Assembly: GCF_900167915.1 (NCBI RefSeq) | Contig: NZ_FUYM01000003.1 | Location: 62,001-126,000 of the forward strand | Length of the DNA: 64,000 bases | Reading direction: 5' to 3' | Source of the DNA: Rhizorhabdus histidinilytica | GTDB lineage: Bacteria; Pseudomonadota; Alphaproteobacteria; Sphingomonadales; Sphingomonadaceae | Shown here: positions 42,395-50,065 of the stretch, piece by piece | Position numbering within the stretch: position 1 is the first letter of the stretch | Layout of the letters: each line of letters opens with the position of its first letter | The notes under the pieces: generated by a model | The model's input: the letters and a program-made list of their open reading frames with translations, nothing else | Told to the model about the DNA's origin: nothing | The model's database searches: none | Translations under genes and position numbers: made by a program

Positions 42395-43498
42395 ATGAGC
42401 TGTGCCTGCCCGCCGCGTCGCGATTTCCTCCAGACCGTCGCCGCGGCCGCCGGCGTCGCCATCGCCGCGGGCAGCTCCGCTGCGGCCGCCGCCAAACCCG
42501 AAGAGCATGCCGGCCACGCCCTGGCATCGCCGGCCGGCAGGGCCGCCGCGATCGACACCCATGCCCATCTCTGGCCGACCGAATATCTCGACGAGCTCGA
42601 ACGGTTGGGTGACAAGAGCACCGCCATCGCCCGCAACATGCGCGCCACCGACAGCGAGGCCGATCTGGCGCACCGGCTGGCCAATATGGATGCCGCCGGT
42701 GTGCGCACCCAGTTGCTGTCACCGACGCCGCAAGTGCCGCAGATGGGCGACCCCGCCGACGCGGCCAAGGTCGCTCGAATGATCAACGACGTCTATGCCG
42801 GCCTGATCCGCAAATATCCGGGCCGGTTCCTGGCCTATGGCGCGGTGCCGCTGCCACATGTCGACGAGGCGATCAGGGAAGCGCGCCGCTCGATCACCGA
42901 ATTGGGCTTCAAGGGCGTCGCGATCAACACGCTGACGGCAACGAGGATCTCCGTCGCCGACCCCGCTTTCCTCCCATTTTACGAGGAGATGAACCGGCTG
43001 GGGGCAATCGTCTACATCCACCCCACCGGCTGCGCCGCCAACAGCTCGATGATGAAGGACTTTCGCCTGGAATGGGTGGTCGGCGCTCCGATCGAGGACA
43101 GCCTCGCCGCGCTCCACCTGTTGAAGGCCGATATCCCCCACAAATTCCCGAACATCCGCTTCCATGTCGCCCATCTGGGTGGGGCGCTTGCCTTCATGAT
43201 GCAGCGGATCGAGGATAATTTCACCGACTGGAAGGCGTTCCCGCGCAGCCCCTGGGCGGAGTTGCGGAAATTCTGGTTCGACACCGCCAACTTCCACGTG
43301 CCGGCGCTGCTGTGCATGGATCAGACCTTCAGTTCGGACCGCCTGCTGCTGGGCAGCGATTTTCCCTATTTCCAAGATGAAAAATACACCCGTGCGGTGA
43401 GCTACGTGCAGAAATCGGGCCTGTCGCCGGATAAGGTTCGCGCAATCCTGAGCGGCAACGCCGCGAAGCTGCTGGGTCTCGGCGCCAAACACGGATGA
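42395..43498 (+). CDS. Exported amidohydrolase (ACMSD/resorcylate-decarboxylase-like, Amidohydro_2)
   Basis: A 367-residue protein with a twin-arginine-like signal (PPRRDFLQTVAAAAGVAIAA), unusual for this superfamily. The metal site includes H56 and H58 (DTHAHLW), IYIHPTGC, FHVAHLGGAL and the catalytic Asp in LLGSDFPYF. Relatives include aminocarboxymuconate-semialdehyde decarboxylase and non-oxidative aromatic acid decarboxylases, as well as hydrolases. The reaction here is not predictable. Its stop overlaps the start of the CocE-type gene (ATGA). Confidence 0.85.
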   Translation: MSCACPPRRDFLQTVAAAAGVAIAAGSSAAAAAKPEEHAGHALASPAGRAAAIDTHAHLWPTEYLDELERLGDKSTAIARNMRATDSEADLAHRLANMDAAGVRTQLLSPTPQVPQMGDPADAAKVARMINDVYAGLIRKYPGRFLAYGAVPLPHVDEAIREARRSITELGFKGVAINTLTATRISVADPAFLPFYEEMNRLGAIVYIHPTGCAANSSMMKDFRLEWVVGAPIEDSLAALHLLKADIPHKFPNIRFHVAHLGGALAFMMQRIEDNFTDWKAFPRSPWAELRKFWFDTANFHVPALLCMDQTFSSDRLLLGSDFPYFQDEKYTRAVSYVQKSGLSPDKVRAILSGNAAKLLGLGAKHG

Positions 43499-45312
43499 AC
43501 CGAGCGATGCAGCCGCTGCTCGACCGGCGGTCCGTGCTGGGCGGTATCGCGGCCGGCGCGGCACTGCTCGGCGCGAGCCGCGTCGGTGCGACCGAGGAGA
43601 TCGACGTCGCCACCAACCTGTCGGTCGCGATGCGCGACGGCACGCTGCTGCGCGCCGACCTCTATCGGCCGGCAGGCCCGGGCCCCTTCCCCACGCTGAT
43701 CCAGCGCACACCCTACAACAAGGACATGTTCGCGGGATTGGGTCGCATCTTCGCGGCGCGCGGCTTCCTGACGGTGATCCAGGACATGCGCGGCCAGTTC
43801 GCTTCCGAGGGCCGCTTCCTGCCCTGGGTCCATGAAGGCGACGACGGCTATGACAGCATCGAATGGGCGGCGCGTCTGCCGCAGTCCAACGGTCGGGTCG
43901 GCACCTTCGGCGCCTCCTATTCAGGTTTCTGCCAATGGCAGGCGGCACTCCGCCGGCCACCGCATCTCGCCGCCATGGCGGTACAGGTCGCCCCAGCCGA
44001 TCTCTATGAGCAATGGGTCTATCCGGGCGGCGCGTTCGCCCTGTCGTTCAACGAGACCTGGTTGCTCCATAACGTCGCGGCCTCCGCCGCGGCGCGTCTG
44101 CCCGACGGAAAGGCGATTCAGGCAGGCATGGCGCGCGACTATGCGGCGCTGCGTGATCATTGGTACGATCACCTGCCGCTCGACGATTTTCCGCCGCTGC
44201 TGCCGGACCGCCCGGAGCTGACCGGCTATTATTTCGACTGGCTGAAGCACCACCCGACACGAGACGACTATTGGCAGGCGCTCAGCCTCCGCGGTCGTCA
44301 CGGCCGCATTTCCGTGCCGGTGCTAAACTTCGCCGGATGGTACGACGTCTTCCTGGCCGGCACGATCGAGAATTACCAAGCGATGCGCGATCACGGCGGC
44401 AGTCGGGTTGCGCGCCGCAACAGCTCACTCGTCATCGGCCCCTGGGCGCACCTCAACTGGGGAACAAGGCTCGGCGACGTCGATTTCGGCGCTGCGGCCG
44501 TCAGCCCCTTCGTCGACATGACCGCCGCCTGGTTCGATCGCTGGTTGCGGAACCATGGCAACGCCGGCCCGGCCGACGAGGCACCGATCCATTATTTCAT
44601 GATGGGCGAGAATCGCTGGCGCACCGCATCCAATTGGCCGCCCGGCCCGCCACGGCCGGTCCCCTATCATCTCGCAAGCGGCGGCCGGGCCAATTCCCTG
44701 GCCGGGGACGGACGGCTCGATACCGCCCCACCTGCACCTCGATCCAAGCCCGACAGATTCGTCTATGATCCCGCCACCCCGGTGCCCAGCATCGGGGGCC
44801 ATAGCTGTTGCTACGGCCCGGAATCGCCGATGGGCCCCTATGACCAGCGCCCGGTCGAATCCCGCTCGGACGTGCTCGTCTATACGAGCGACGCGCTTCC
44901 CGCCGAGCTCGCGATCGCCGGCCCGGTGACGGTCGAACTCTGGGCGGCGACCAGCGCGCCGGACACCGATTTCACCGCCAAGCTGGTCGCAGTGGAACCC
45001 GATGGACGCGCGATCAACCTGTCCGACGGGATCATCCGTGCGCGTTATCGCAACGGCTTCGAGCATCCCGAGCCGGTCCAACCCGGCACAGCGCACCGCT
45101 ATCGCATCACGCTCAACCCCACTGCCCACCTCTTCAAGGCGGGACATCGCATTCGGGTCGAGATTTCGAGCAGCAACTTTCCGACCTATGATCGCAATCC
45201 GAACAGCGGCGATCCCATCGGCCGCTCCATACGGATGATGCCGGCCCAACAGGTCGTCTTTCACGACGAGAGCCATCCATCGGCGCTGATCCTGCCCGTG
45301 CAGGTCCATTGA
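43495..45312 (+). CDS. Exported CocE/NonD-family hydrolase
   Basis: A 605-residue serine hydrolase of the X-Pro dipeptidyl-peptidase/cocaine esterase type. It has a twin-arginine-like signal (DRRSVLGGIAAGAALLGASR), the nucleophile elbow FGASYSGF (S141) and a C-terminal jelly-roll domain from about residue 420 (PVTVELWAATSAPDTDFTAK). Relatives cleave aryl or alkyl esters, amides and beta-lactam side chains. Its export suggests that it acts on the incoming substrate in the periplasm. It is the third gene of the ridA operon. Confidence 0.88.
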   Translation: MNRAMQPLLDRRSVLGGIAAGAALLGASRVGATEEIDVATNLSVAMRDGTLLRADLYRPAGPGPFPTLIQRTPYNKDMFAGLGRIFAARGFLTVIQDMRGQFASEGRFLPWVHEGDDGYDSIEWAARLPQSNGRVGTFGASYSGFCQWQAALRRPPHLAAMAVQVAPADLYEQWVYPGGAFALSFNETWLLHNVAASAAARLPDGKAIQAGMARDYAALRDHWYDHLPLDDFPPLLPDRPELTGYYFDWLKHHPTRDDYWQALSLRGRHGRISVPVLNFAGWYDVFLAGTIENYQAMRDHGGSRVARRNSSLVIGPWAHLNWGTRLGDVDFGAAAVSPFVDMTAAWFDRWLRNHGNAGPADEAPIHYFMMGENRWRTASNWPPGPPRPVPYHLASGGRANSLAGDGRLDTAPPAPRSKPDRFVYDPATPVPSIGGHSCCYGPESPMGPYDQRPVESRSDVLVYTSDALPAELAIAGPVTVELWAATSAPDTDFTAKLVAVEPDGRAINLSDGIIRARYRNGFEHPEPVQPGTAHRYRITLNPTAHLFKAGHRIRVEISSSNFPTYDRNPNSGDPIGRSIRMMPAQQVVFHDESHPSALILPVQVH

Positions 45313-45326
45313 CGGACGGAAAGCAG

Positions 45327-45362
45327 TTGACAATCGCGAGCGTAGATTACAAACGATTGCAA
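45327..45362 (+). promoter_or_regulatory. Promoter with LacI-type operator B, upstream of the MDR-cupin operon
   Basis: A perfect -35 TTGACA (45327-45332) is followed 14 nt later by the operator TTACAAACGATTGCAA (45347-45362; 14 of 16 matches), which would cover the -10 position. The same TTGACA-N14-operator geometry occurs at 47978. The operator sequence is identical to site F. Confidence 0.7.
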
Positions 45363-45463
45363 AGAGTGGAGATCGATATCTTTCCGCTCATCCGAAAAGA
45401 TTCCCGAGCACGTCTCGTGACGCGGCCGGAGAGACTGGATCTGACTTCAAAAGGACAAATTTA

Positions 45464-46465
45464 ATGGGGGCTTCCAACGGGCCGCAACGCAGGCTGCGTA
45501 TTCATGAGCGAGCAACGACGGTCGAGGATGTCCGCCTGACGGTGGAAGAAGGTGGGATCGGGGGGCTGAGCGATCCCGAGCTGATCGTCGAGGTCGCCTG
45601 CGCGGGGGTCAATCCCAGCGACGCCAAGGCCGCTATCGGGATGATGCCCTATGCTGTTTGGCCGCGCACGCCGGGCCGCGATTTTGCGGGCCGCGTCGTC
45701 GATGGCCCAAGCGACCTGCTTGGCCGCGAAGTGTGGGGATCGAGCGGCGACCTCGGCATCCGTTGCGACGGTACCCATGCCACGCATATCGGTCTCCGCC
45801 GCGACTGCGTTGCCTTCAAACCCAGCACCGTCTCGCTGATCGAGGCGGGAGCGGCGGGTGTGCCCTTCGTCACCGCCTGGGAAGCGCTGTCGCGCATGAC
45901 CCTGCCGACCAGGGGAGAGACCGTGCTGGTGTTCGGTGCCAACGGCAAGGTCGGCCAGGCCGCCATCCAGATGGCAACGATGCTGGGAGCCCGTGTCATC
46001 GGCGTGGCGCGCGGCGATGAAGGCTATATTGGCCATGCCAACAGCCCGATCGAGATGATCCATTCCGATAATGAGGACGTGCCAGAGCGGGTGAAGGAAC
46101 TCACCGGCGGCATCGGCGCTCCTATCGTTTTCAATACCGTCGGCAGTCCCTATTTCGCCGATGCCGCGCTATGCTTGGCGAAGCATGGCCGGCTGATGAT
46201 GATCGGCACGATCGACCGGGTGGTACCCTTCGACATCCTGCAATTCTACCGCGGCCAGCACCGCTATTTCGGCATCGACACGCTGGCCCTCGACACCAGG
46301 ACGACGATCGGGGTGCTCGCCACGCTGACCCCGCATTTCGAGGCCGGGCTACTCAAACCCTTCCCGGTGGTCGATCGGGCGATCTTCGGGCTCGAGGACG
46401 CTGCCGAAGCCTATGCCAAGGTGCTGCGATCGGATCGCGATCGGGTCGTGCTGGTGCCGCGCTGA
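45464..46465 (+). CDS. Zinc-free MDR-family oxidoreductase (quinone oxidoreductase-like)
   Basis: A 333-residue medium-chain dehydrogenase/reductase. It has the N-terminal GroES-like fold (CAGVNPSDAK, TPGRDFAGRVV) and a nucleotide-binding GANGKVGQAAIQ motif. The catalytic zinc cysteine and structural zinc cysteines are absent, which points to the quinone oxidoreductase/enoyl reductase branch. It probably reduces a conjugated double bond or quinone with NADPH. A LacI-type operator/promoter lies 100 bp upstream, and a cupin gene follows by one base. Confidence 0.88.
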   Translation: MGASNGPQRRLRIHERATTVEDVRLTVEEGGIGGLSDPELIVEVACAGVNPSDAKAAIGMMPYAVWPRTPGRDFAGRVVDGPSDLLGREVWGSSGDLGIRCDGTHATHIGLRRDCVAFKPSTVSLIEAGAAGVPFVTAWEALSRMTLPTRGETVLVFGANGKVGQAAIQMATMLGARVIGVARGDEGYIGHANSPIEMIHSDNEDVPERVKELTGGIGAPIVFNTVGSPYFADAALCLAKHGRLMMIGTIDRVVPFDILQFYRGQHRYFGIDTLALDTRTTIGVLATLTPHFEAGLLKPFPVVDRAIFGLEDAAEAYAKVLRSDRDRVVLVPR

Positions 46466-46466
46466 C

Positions 46467-46811
46467 ATGCATCTGAGGCGCTTCGCGGACGCCCTCCCCT
46501 ATCAGGCGGTCGGACATGAAGGGATGCGCTGCCTGCGCCTCCAGGGCATGGACGCAGGGCCCATGGACAATTTCTGGATGGCCGCCTCGGTGATCGAACC
46601 GGGCGGCCGGATCCTGCCGGGCGCGTCGCCGCTCGAAAAGGCCTATGTCGTTCTGGAAGGGGAGGTGACGATCAGCGGTGCCGAAGGCCCGATGATCCTG
46701 TCACTCTGGGACAGTTGCCGGATCGCCCCGCACGAGACCCGCGCCGTGCACAACCATGCCGAGGACCGCGCGGTTCTCATGCTGGTGATGGCGACGCCGC
46801 CGTCCACCTGA
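46467..46811 (+). CDS. Cupin-domain protein
   Basis: A 114-residue single-domain cupin with the pattern PGGRILPGASPLEKAYVVLE, followed by HETRAVHNHAEDRAVL. The first cupin motif is degenerate, because the usual HxH is missing, so metal binding may rely on the second motif only. Small cupins in catabolic operons are often isomerases or accessory dioxygenases, or sensors. The ATG at 46467 lies one base after the MDR stop, so the two genes are co-expressed. A hairpin follows before the convergent lacI gene. Confidence 0.8.
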   Translation: MHLRRFADALPYQAVGHEGMRCLRLQGMDAGPMDNFWMAASVIEPGGRILPGASPLEKAYVVLEGEVTISGAEGPMILSLWDSCRIAPHETRAVHNHAEDRAVLMLVMATPPST

Positions 46812-46812
46812 A

Positions 46813-46844
46813 GCCTGGCCGACGGCGGCCATGCCGTCTCAGGC
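46813..46844. terminator. Hairpin between convergent cupin and lacI genes
   Basis: GACGGC-GGCCAT-GCCGTC forms the inner stem and GCCTG/CAGGC an outer stem, all between two convergent genes. A bidirectional terminator is the simplest reading; there is no clear T-run. Confidence 0.5.
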
Positions 46845-46860
46845 CCGGGGATGCGGTAAA

Positions 46861-47910
46861 CTATCGGATCTTGCGCGGCGGCGCGGTGGATTCCCGCACG
46901 ATCAGCGACGGCGTCAACACCACGTTGCGCTGGACCGTCTCATCGCCCTGGATGCGCGACAGCAACAGGCTGGCCGCCTGCCGGCCGATCTCCTGATGGC
47001 TGATCCGCACGGTGGTGAGGGGGGGCGAGATCATGTCGACCAGCGGCATGTCGTTATGCCCGATCACGGAGATATCGCGGGGGCAGTTGACACCCTTCTC
47101 GCGAAGGATGTCGTAAACCCCCAGCGCGAGCAGATCATTGGCGGCGACGATCGCGGTTACCCGATCGTTGCCCGCCAGCAGTTTCTCAGCCGCCCGAGCC
47201 CCCTCTTCCCGGGAATATGACTTCGTGGGTTCGATCGACGGCTCGATGCCCAGCTTGTGCGAGTTGATCGCCTGGGTGAAGCCCAGCCGGCGCAGATGGC
47301 CGGTCGATGTCGTCTCCGGACCCGCGACATGGGCGATATGCTTGTGGCCGAGTTCGACGAGATGCTCGACGGCCAACTGCATTGCGAGACCGTCATCGGA
47401 GACCACCGCCGACAAACGCCGCTTCTCCTCGGCACGGTTGACGAGCACGGCCGGCAGTTCCTGCTCGACGCAGAAGGCGACCAGCGGGTCATCGCGCCGG
47501 ACGGTCGCAAGGATCAGCCCGTCGATTCGCCGCGCGACGAATTGCCGGGTCAGTTCGAGCTGGCGCGCCGGCTCGTCGCCGACGTCGGCGATCACCAGCG
47601 AATAGCCGGCGCTTGCCAGCCGCTCGGCCGCACCGCTCAGGATCATGGAGAACAGCGTGTTGGAGATGTTCGGGATCAACGCCCCGATCAGGCGCGAACG
47701 CCCGGTTCGCAGCGCCGCTGCCAGAAGATTCGGCCGATAACCCAGATCCTGGGCCACCTGCAGCACGCGCGCGACGACATCGTCAGCCACCAGCGATCGG
47801 GTCGCCGGGTTCAGCGCGCGCGATACGGTCGAAGGATGGACCCCTGCTTCGCGCGCCACATGCTTGAGGGTGAGGTTGGATCCGGGGCCAGCCTTGCTTC
47901 TGCCGTTCAT
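46861..47910 (-). CDS. LacI-family repressor of the catabolic block
   Basis: A 349-residue LacI/GalR-type regulator. It has an N-terminal helix-turn-helix and hinge (LKHVAREAGVHPSTVSRAL, then LGYRPNLLAAALRTG) and a periplasmic-binding-protein-like sensor domain with GLILATVRRDD and DISVIGHNDMP. The ATG at 47910 with GCGAGGA upstream is chosen; a 74-residue upstream extension is not LacI-like. Eight palindromes near TTGCAATCGATTGCAA, centred on a CG as expected for LacI-family sites, lie in front of the surrounding transcription units, including one upstream of this gene. It is the obvious candidate to bind them. Confidence 0.92.
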   Translation of the reverse strand: MNGRSKAGPGSNLTLKHVAREAGVHPSTVSRALNPATRSLVADDVVARVLQVAQDLGYRPNLLAAALRTGRSRLIGALIPNISNTLFSMILSGAAERLASAGYSLVIADVGDEPARQLELTRQFVARRIDGLILATVRRDDPLVAFCVEQELPAVLVNRAEEKRRLSAVVSDDGLAMQLAVEHLVELGHKHIAHVAGPETTSTGHLRRLGFTQAINSHKLGIEPSIEPTKSYSREEGARAAEKLLAGNDRVTAIVAANDLLALGVYDILREKGVNCPRDISVIGHNDMPLVDMISPPLTTVRISHQEIGRQAASLLLSRIQGDETVQRNVVLTPSLIVRESTAPPRKIR

Positions 47911-47940
47911 TCCTCGCCCAATCGTAAAGTGCCTTATTCG

Positions 47941-47956
47941 TACCAAGCGTTTGCAA
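47941..47956. promoter_or_regulatory. LacI-type operator C', upstream of lacI
   Basis: TACCAAGCGTTTGCAA matches the regional palindrome at 12 of 16 positions, 30 bp upstream of the lacI start codon. It suggests autoregulation. The stronger site C lies 57 bp further along, so one repressor tetramer or two dimers could span both. Confidence 0.5.
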
Positions 47957-47977
47957 CCCGTATAGAGCAATAGTTGA

Positions 47978-48013
47978 TTGACATCCTCTTTCAATAACTG
48001 CAATCGATTGCTA
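47978..48013 (+). promoter_or_regulatory. Promoter with LacI-type operator C, upstream of the PQQ-type dehydrogenase
   Basis: TTGACA (47978-47983) is followed after 14 nt by CTGCAATCGATTGCTA (47998-48013; 14 of 16 matches). GCAATCGATTGC is a perfect 12-bp palindrome within it. The spacing from TTGACA to the operator is identical to that of site B. Confidence 0.75.
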
Positions 48014-48094
48014 TCCAAGACATCCCCGATGTGGCGGAGCAGAAACGGATCGTCGGCCGACCGGCGCGACCGACCGAGCATAGGAGGCCGTGCC

Positions 48095-49699
48095 GTGAAC
48101 ATCCGCCCAACCGCGGCCCTAGCCGCCGCCATCCTGCTGGCCGGCCATGCGCCATCCTATGGCGGCGCTCCACAGAAGGCGACGACGACGGCCGATTGGC
48201 CAAGCTACAATGGCTCGCTGACGTCCGAACGGTTTTCGCCCCTCGATCAGATCGACGTCAACAACGTCGGCAACCTCAAACGCCTCTGCGCCTATGATAC
48301 CGGCGAGACGACAAGCTTCGAGACCGGCCCGATCGTGATTGGCGGTGTCGCCTACATCACCACCGACAGCACCACCTTCGCGATCGACGCGACGACCTGC
48401 CGGTTGAAATGGCGCCGCACCGTCGACTACCCCGCCCCCTCGGCGATGCGCGGCCAACGCGGCGCAGCCTATGCGGACGGGCGGATATTTCGTGGCAATG
48501 GCAACGGCCACGTCTATGCCCTCGACGCCGCCACCGGGGAGATGCTGTGGGACACCGCCATCGGGGATCCCCGGCGCGGCGAAACCGCGCCGGCGGCCCC
48601 GATCACCTGGAACGGCCTGGTCTTCACAGGCACCGCCGGCGGCGGCATGTATGGCGTCAGCGGCACGGCGACGGCGCTCGATGCGCGCACCGGCAAGCCG
48701 GTGTGGACGTTCCGCCTGGTTCCCGGCATCGGCGAAGGGCCGCCCGAAGTCGAGAAGAGCTGGCAGGCGCCCGGCGTGCCCCGCGGCGGCGCAGGGAGCT
48801 GGACCTCCTTCACCCTCGATCCGCGTAGCGGCCGGCTCTACATACCGACCGGCAATCCATCGCCCATCTTCACCGCCCCCTTGCGTCCGGGCGACAATCT
48901 CTATGCCAATTCGATCGTCGTGCTCGATGCGATGACCGGCCGCTATATCGATCACAAGCAGCTCATCCCCAACGACACGCATGATTGGGACGTCTCGGCG
49001 ACGCCCGCGCTGATCACCACGGCCAGGGGTGCCGAGCTCACCGTCGCCGGGATCAAGGATGGCCATGTCTACGCCATCGATCGCGCCAGCAACGCGATCC
49101 GTTACCGGACGGCGGTAACGCACGTGGAAAATGCCGATCAGCCGATCGTCGCGGCAGGCACCCGCTTTTGCCCGGGCGTGCGCGGCGGCGTCGAATGGAA
49201 TGGTCCGGCCTTCTCACCGAAGCTCAACAGCATCTTCGTCGGATCGGTCGATTGGTGCACCACCGTCAGCGTCGCCGCCGCGGACGAAGTCATGAAAAGC
49301 GCGAAGATCGGCCGCCCCTGGACCGGCGAGCCCGCCGGCGGACCGATATATGGCGTGCAGGACAGGGAGTGGGGTGGCTTCCTTACCGCGATCGACGCCG
49401 ATACCGGAGCGATCCGCTGGCAGCATCGCATGCCGACGCCGATGGTCGGCGCCACGCTCGTCACCGCCGGCGGCATCGTCCTGACGGGCGATCTCAACGG
49501 AACGATCCAGGCCTGGGACGCCGCATCCGGCGCTGAGCTGTGGCACCATGCCGGCGACGATCCCGTCGGCGGCGGCATCGTCACCTACACCGTCGGACAG
49601 CGCCAATATGTCGCGGTGGCAGCCGGATCGCGCGCCATGCTCTGGCCGACTGGCAAAGGCGATACCGCGAAGCTGCTCCTTTTCTCATTGCCAAGCTAA
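48095..49699 (+). CDS. Periplasmic PQQ-type dehydrogenase (beta-propeller quinoprotein)
   Basis: A 534-residue protein with a Sec signal peptide (VNIRPTAALAAAILLAGHAP) and an eight-bladed PQQ-binding beta-propeller. Blade motifs such as HVYALDAATGEMLWDTAIGD, ATALDARTGKPVWTFRLVPG and GTIQAWDAASGAELWHH are clear. There is no CxxCH, so no fused cytochrome c domain. Quinoprotein dehydrogenases of this class oxidise alcohols or aldehydes in the periplasm. The GTG at 48095 has AGGAGG at ideal distance. No pqq biosynthesis gene is in the window. Operator C lies 81 bp upstream. Confidence 0.88.
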   Translation: MNIRPTAALAAAILLAGHAPSYGGAPQKATTTADWPSYNGSLTSERFSPLDQIDVNNVGNLKRLCAYDTGETTSFETGPIVIGGVAYITTDSTTFAIDATTCRLKWRRTVDYPAPSAMRGQRGAAYADGRIFRGNGNGHVYALDAATGEMLWDTAIGDPRRGETAPAAPITWNGLVFTGTAGGGMYGVSGTATALDARTGKPVWTFRLVPGIGEGPPEVEKSWQAPGVPRGGAGSWTSFTLDPRSGRLYIPTGNPSPIFTAPLRPGDNLYANSIVVLDAMTGRYIDHKQLIPNDTHDWDVSATPALITTARGAELTVAGIKDGHVYAIDRASNAIRYRTAVTHVENADQPIVAAGTRFCPGVRGGVEWNGPAFSPKLNSIFVGSVDWCTTVSVAAADEVMKSAKIGRPWTGEPAGGPIYGVQDREWGGFLTAIDADTGAIRWQHRMPTPMVGATLVTAGGIVLTGDLNGTIQAWDAASGAELWHHAGDDPVGGGIVTYTVGQRQYVAVAAGSRAMLWPTGKGDTAKLLLFSLPS

Positions 49700-49721
49700 G
49701 TCGGACTTCCCCTTCGGGATT

Positions 49722-49737
49722 GGCGACGGAAGTCGCC
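49722..49737 (+). terminator. Tetraloop hairpin after the PQQ-type dehydrogenase gene
   Basis: GGCGAC-GGAA-GTCGCC is a perfect 6-bp stem with a GNRA-type tetraloop 22 bp after the stop codon. No T-run follows, so this is only a possible terminator or 3'-end stabiliser. Confidence 0.35.
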
Positions 49738-49773
49738 TCCGGCCGTTCGCGACTCGCCATCGCTCTCCGCCTC

Positions 49774-49789
49774 AAACAATCCATTGCAT
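49774..49789. promoter_or_regulatory. LacI-type operator D (weak)
   Basis: AAACAATCCATTGCAT matches the palindrome at 11 of 16 positions, with one core mismatch. It may be an auxiliary site for the stronger operator E. Confidence 0.45.
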
Positions 49790-49974
49790 AATTTCAATGA
49801 CTTCCCTGAGATTCGGCATATCAATCACGACCTGACCGAAACGTGTCATCATGCCTGCCTGCAACGGCGAGATTTATATAAACTTCTGATAAATCATATC
49901 AATTTTCCGAAACTAAAAATCGCCGTCCTATTTTTCGCTTCATCCTGACAAGCGCAATCTCTTCCGCGCACTTT

Positions 49975-49990
49975 AAACAATCGATTGCAA
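49975..49990. promoter_or_regulatory. LacI-type operator E, upstream of the TonB receptor operon
   Basis: AAACAATCGATTGCAA matches the palindrome at 13 of 16 positions with a perfect core, 75 bp upstream of the TonB receptor start. Confidence 0.72.
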
Positions 49991-50065
49991 AACTGTCTGA
50001 TTTGATGAATATCAAGCTGCGTCGATCATCTGTGATTCGCTAAACCAACAAAAAGGGGAAATGAC

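Larger units (their letters stand above)
49700..50065. other. 366-bp regulatory gap before the TonB receptor gene
   Basis: No gene is seen here. The gap is AT-rich in its second half, holds a tetraloop hairpin near its left end, and carries two LacI-type operators 201 bp apart centre to centre (49774 and 49975). The TonB receptor start at 50066 has AAGGGGAA upstream. The arrangement would suit repression by DNA looping. Confidence 0.6.

Noticed and set aside
41965-43498. Complete 2-aminophenol/3-hydroxyanthranilate meta-cleavage pathway
   Set aside because: RidA and ACMSD-like genes are present, but no extradiol dioxygenase, semialdehyde dehydrogenase, oxalocrotonate decarboxylase or aldolase was found, and the ACMSD-like protein is exported.
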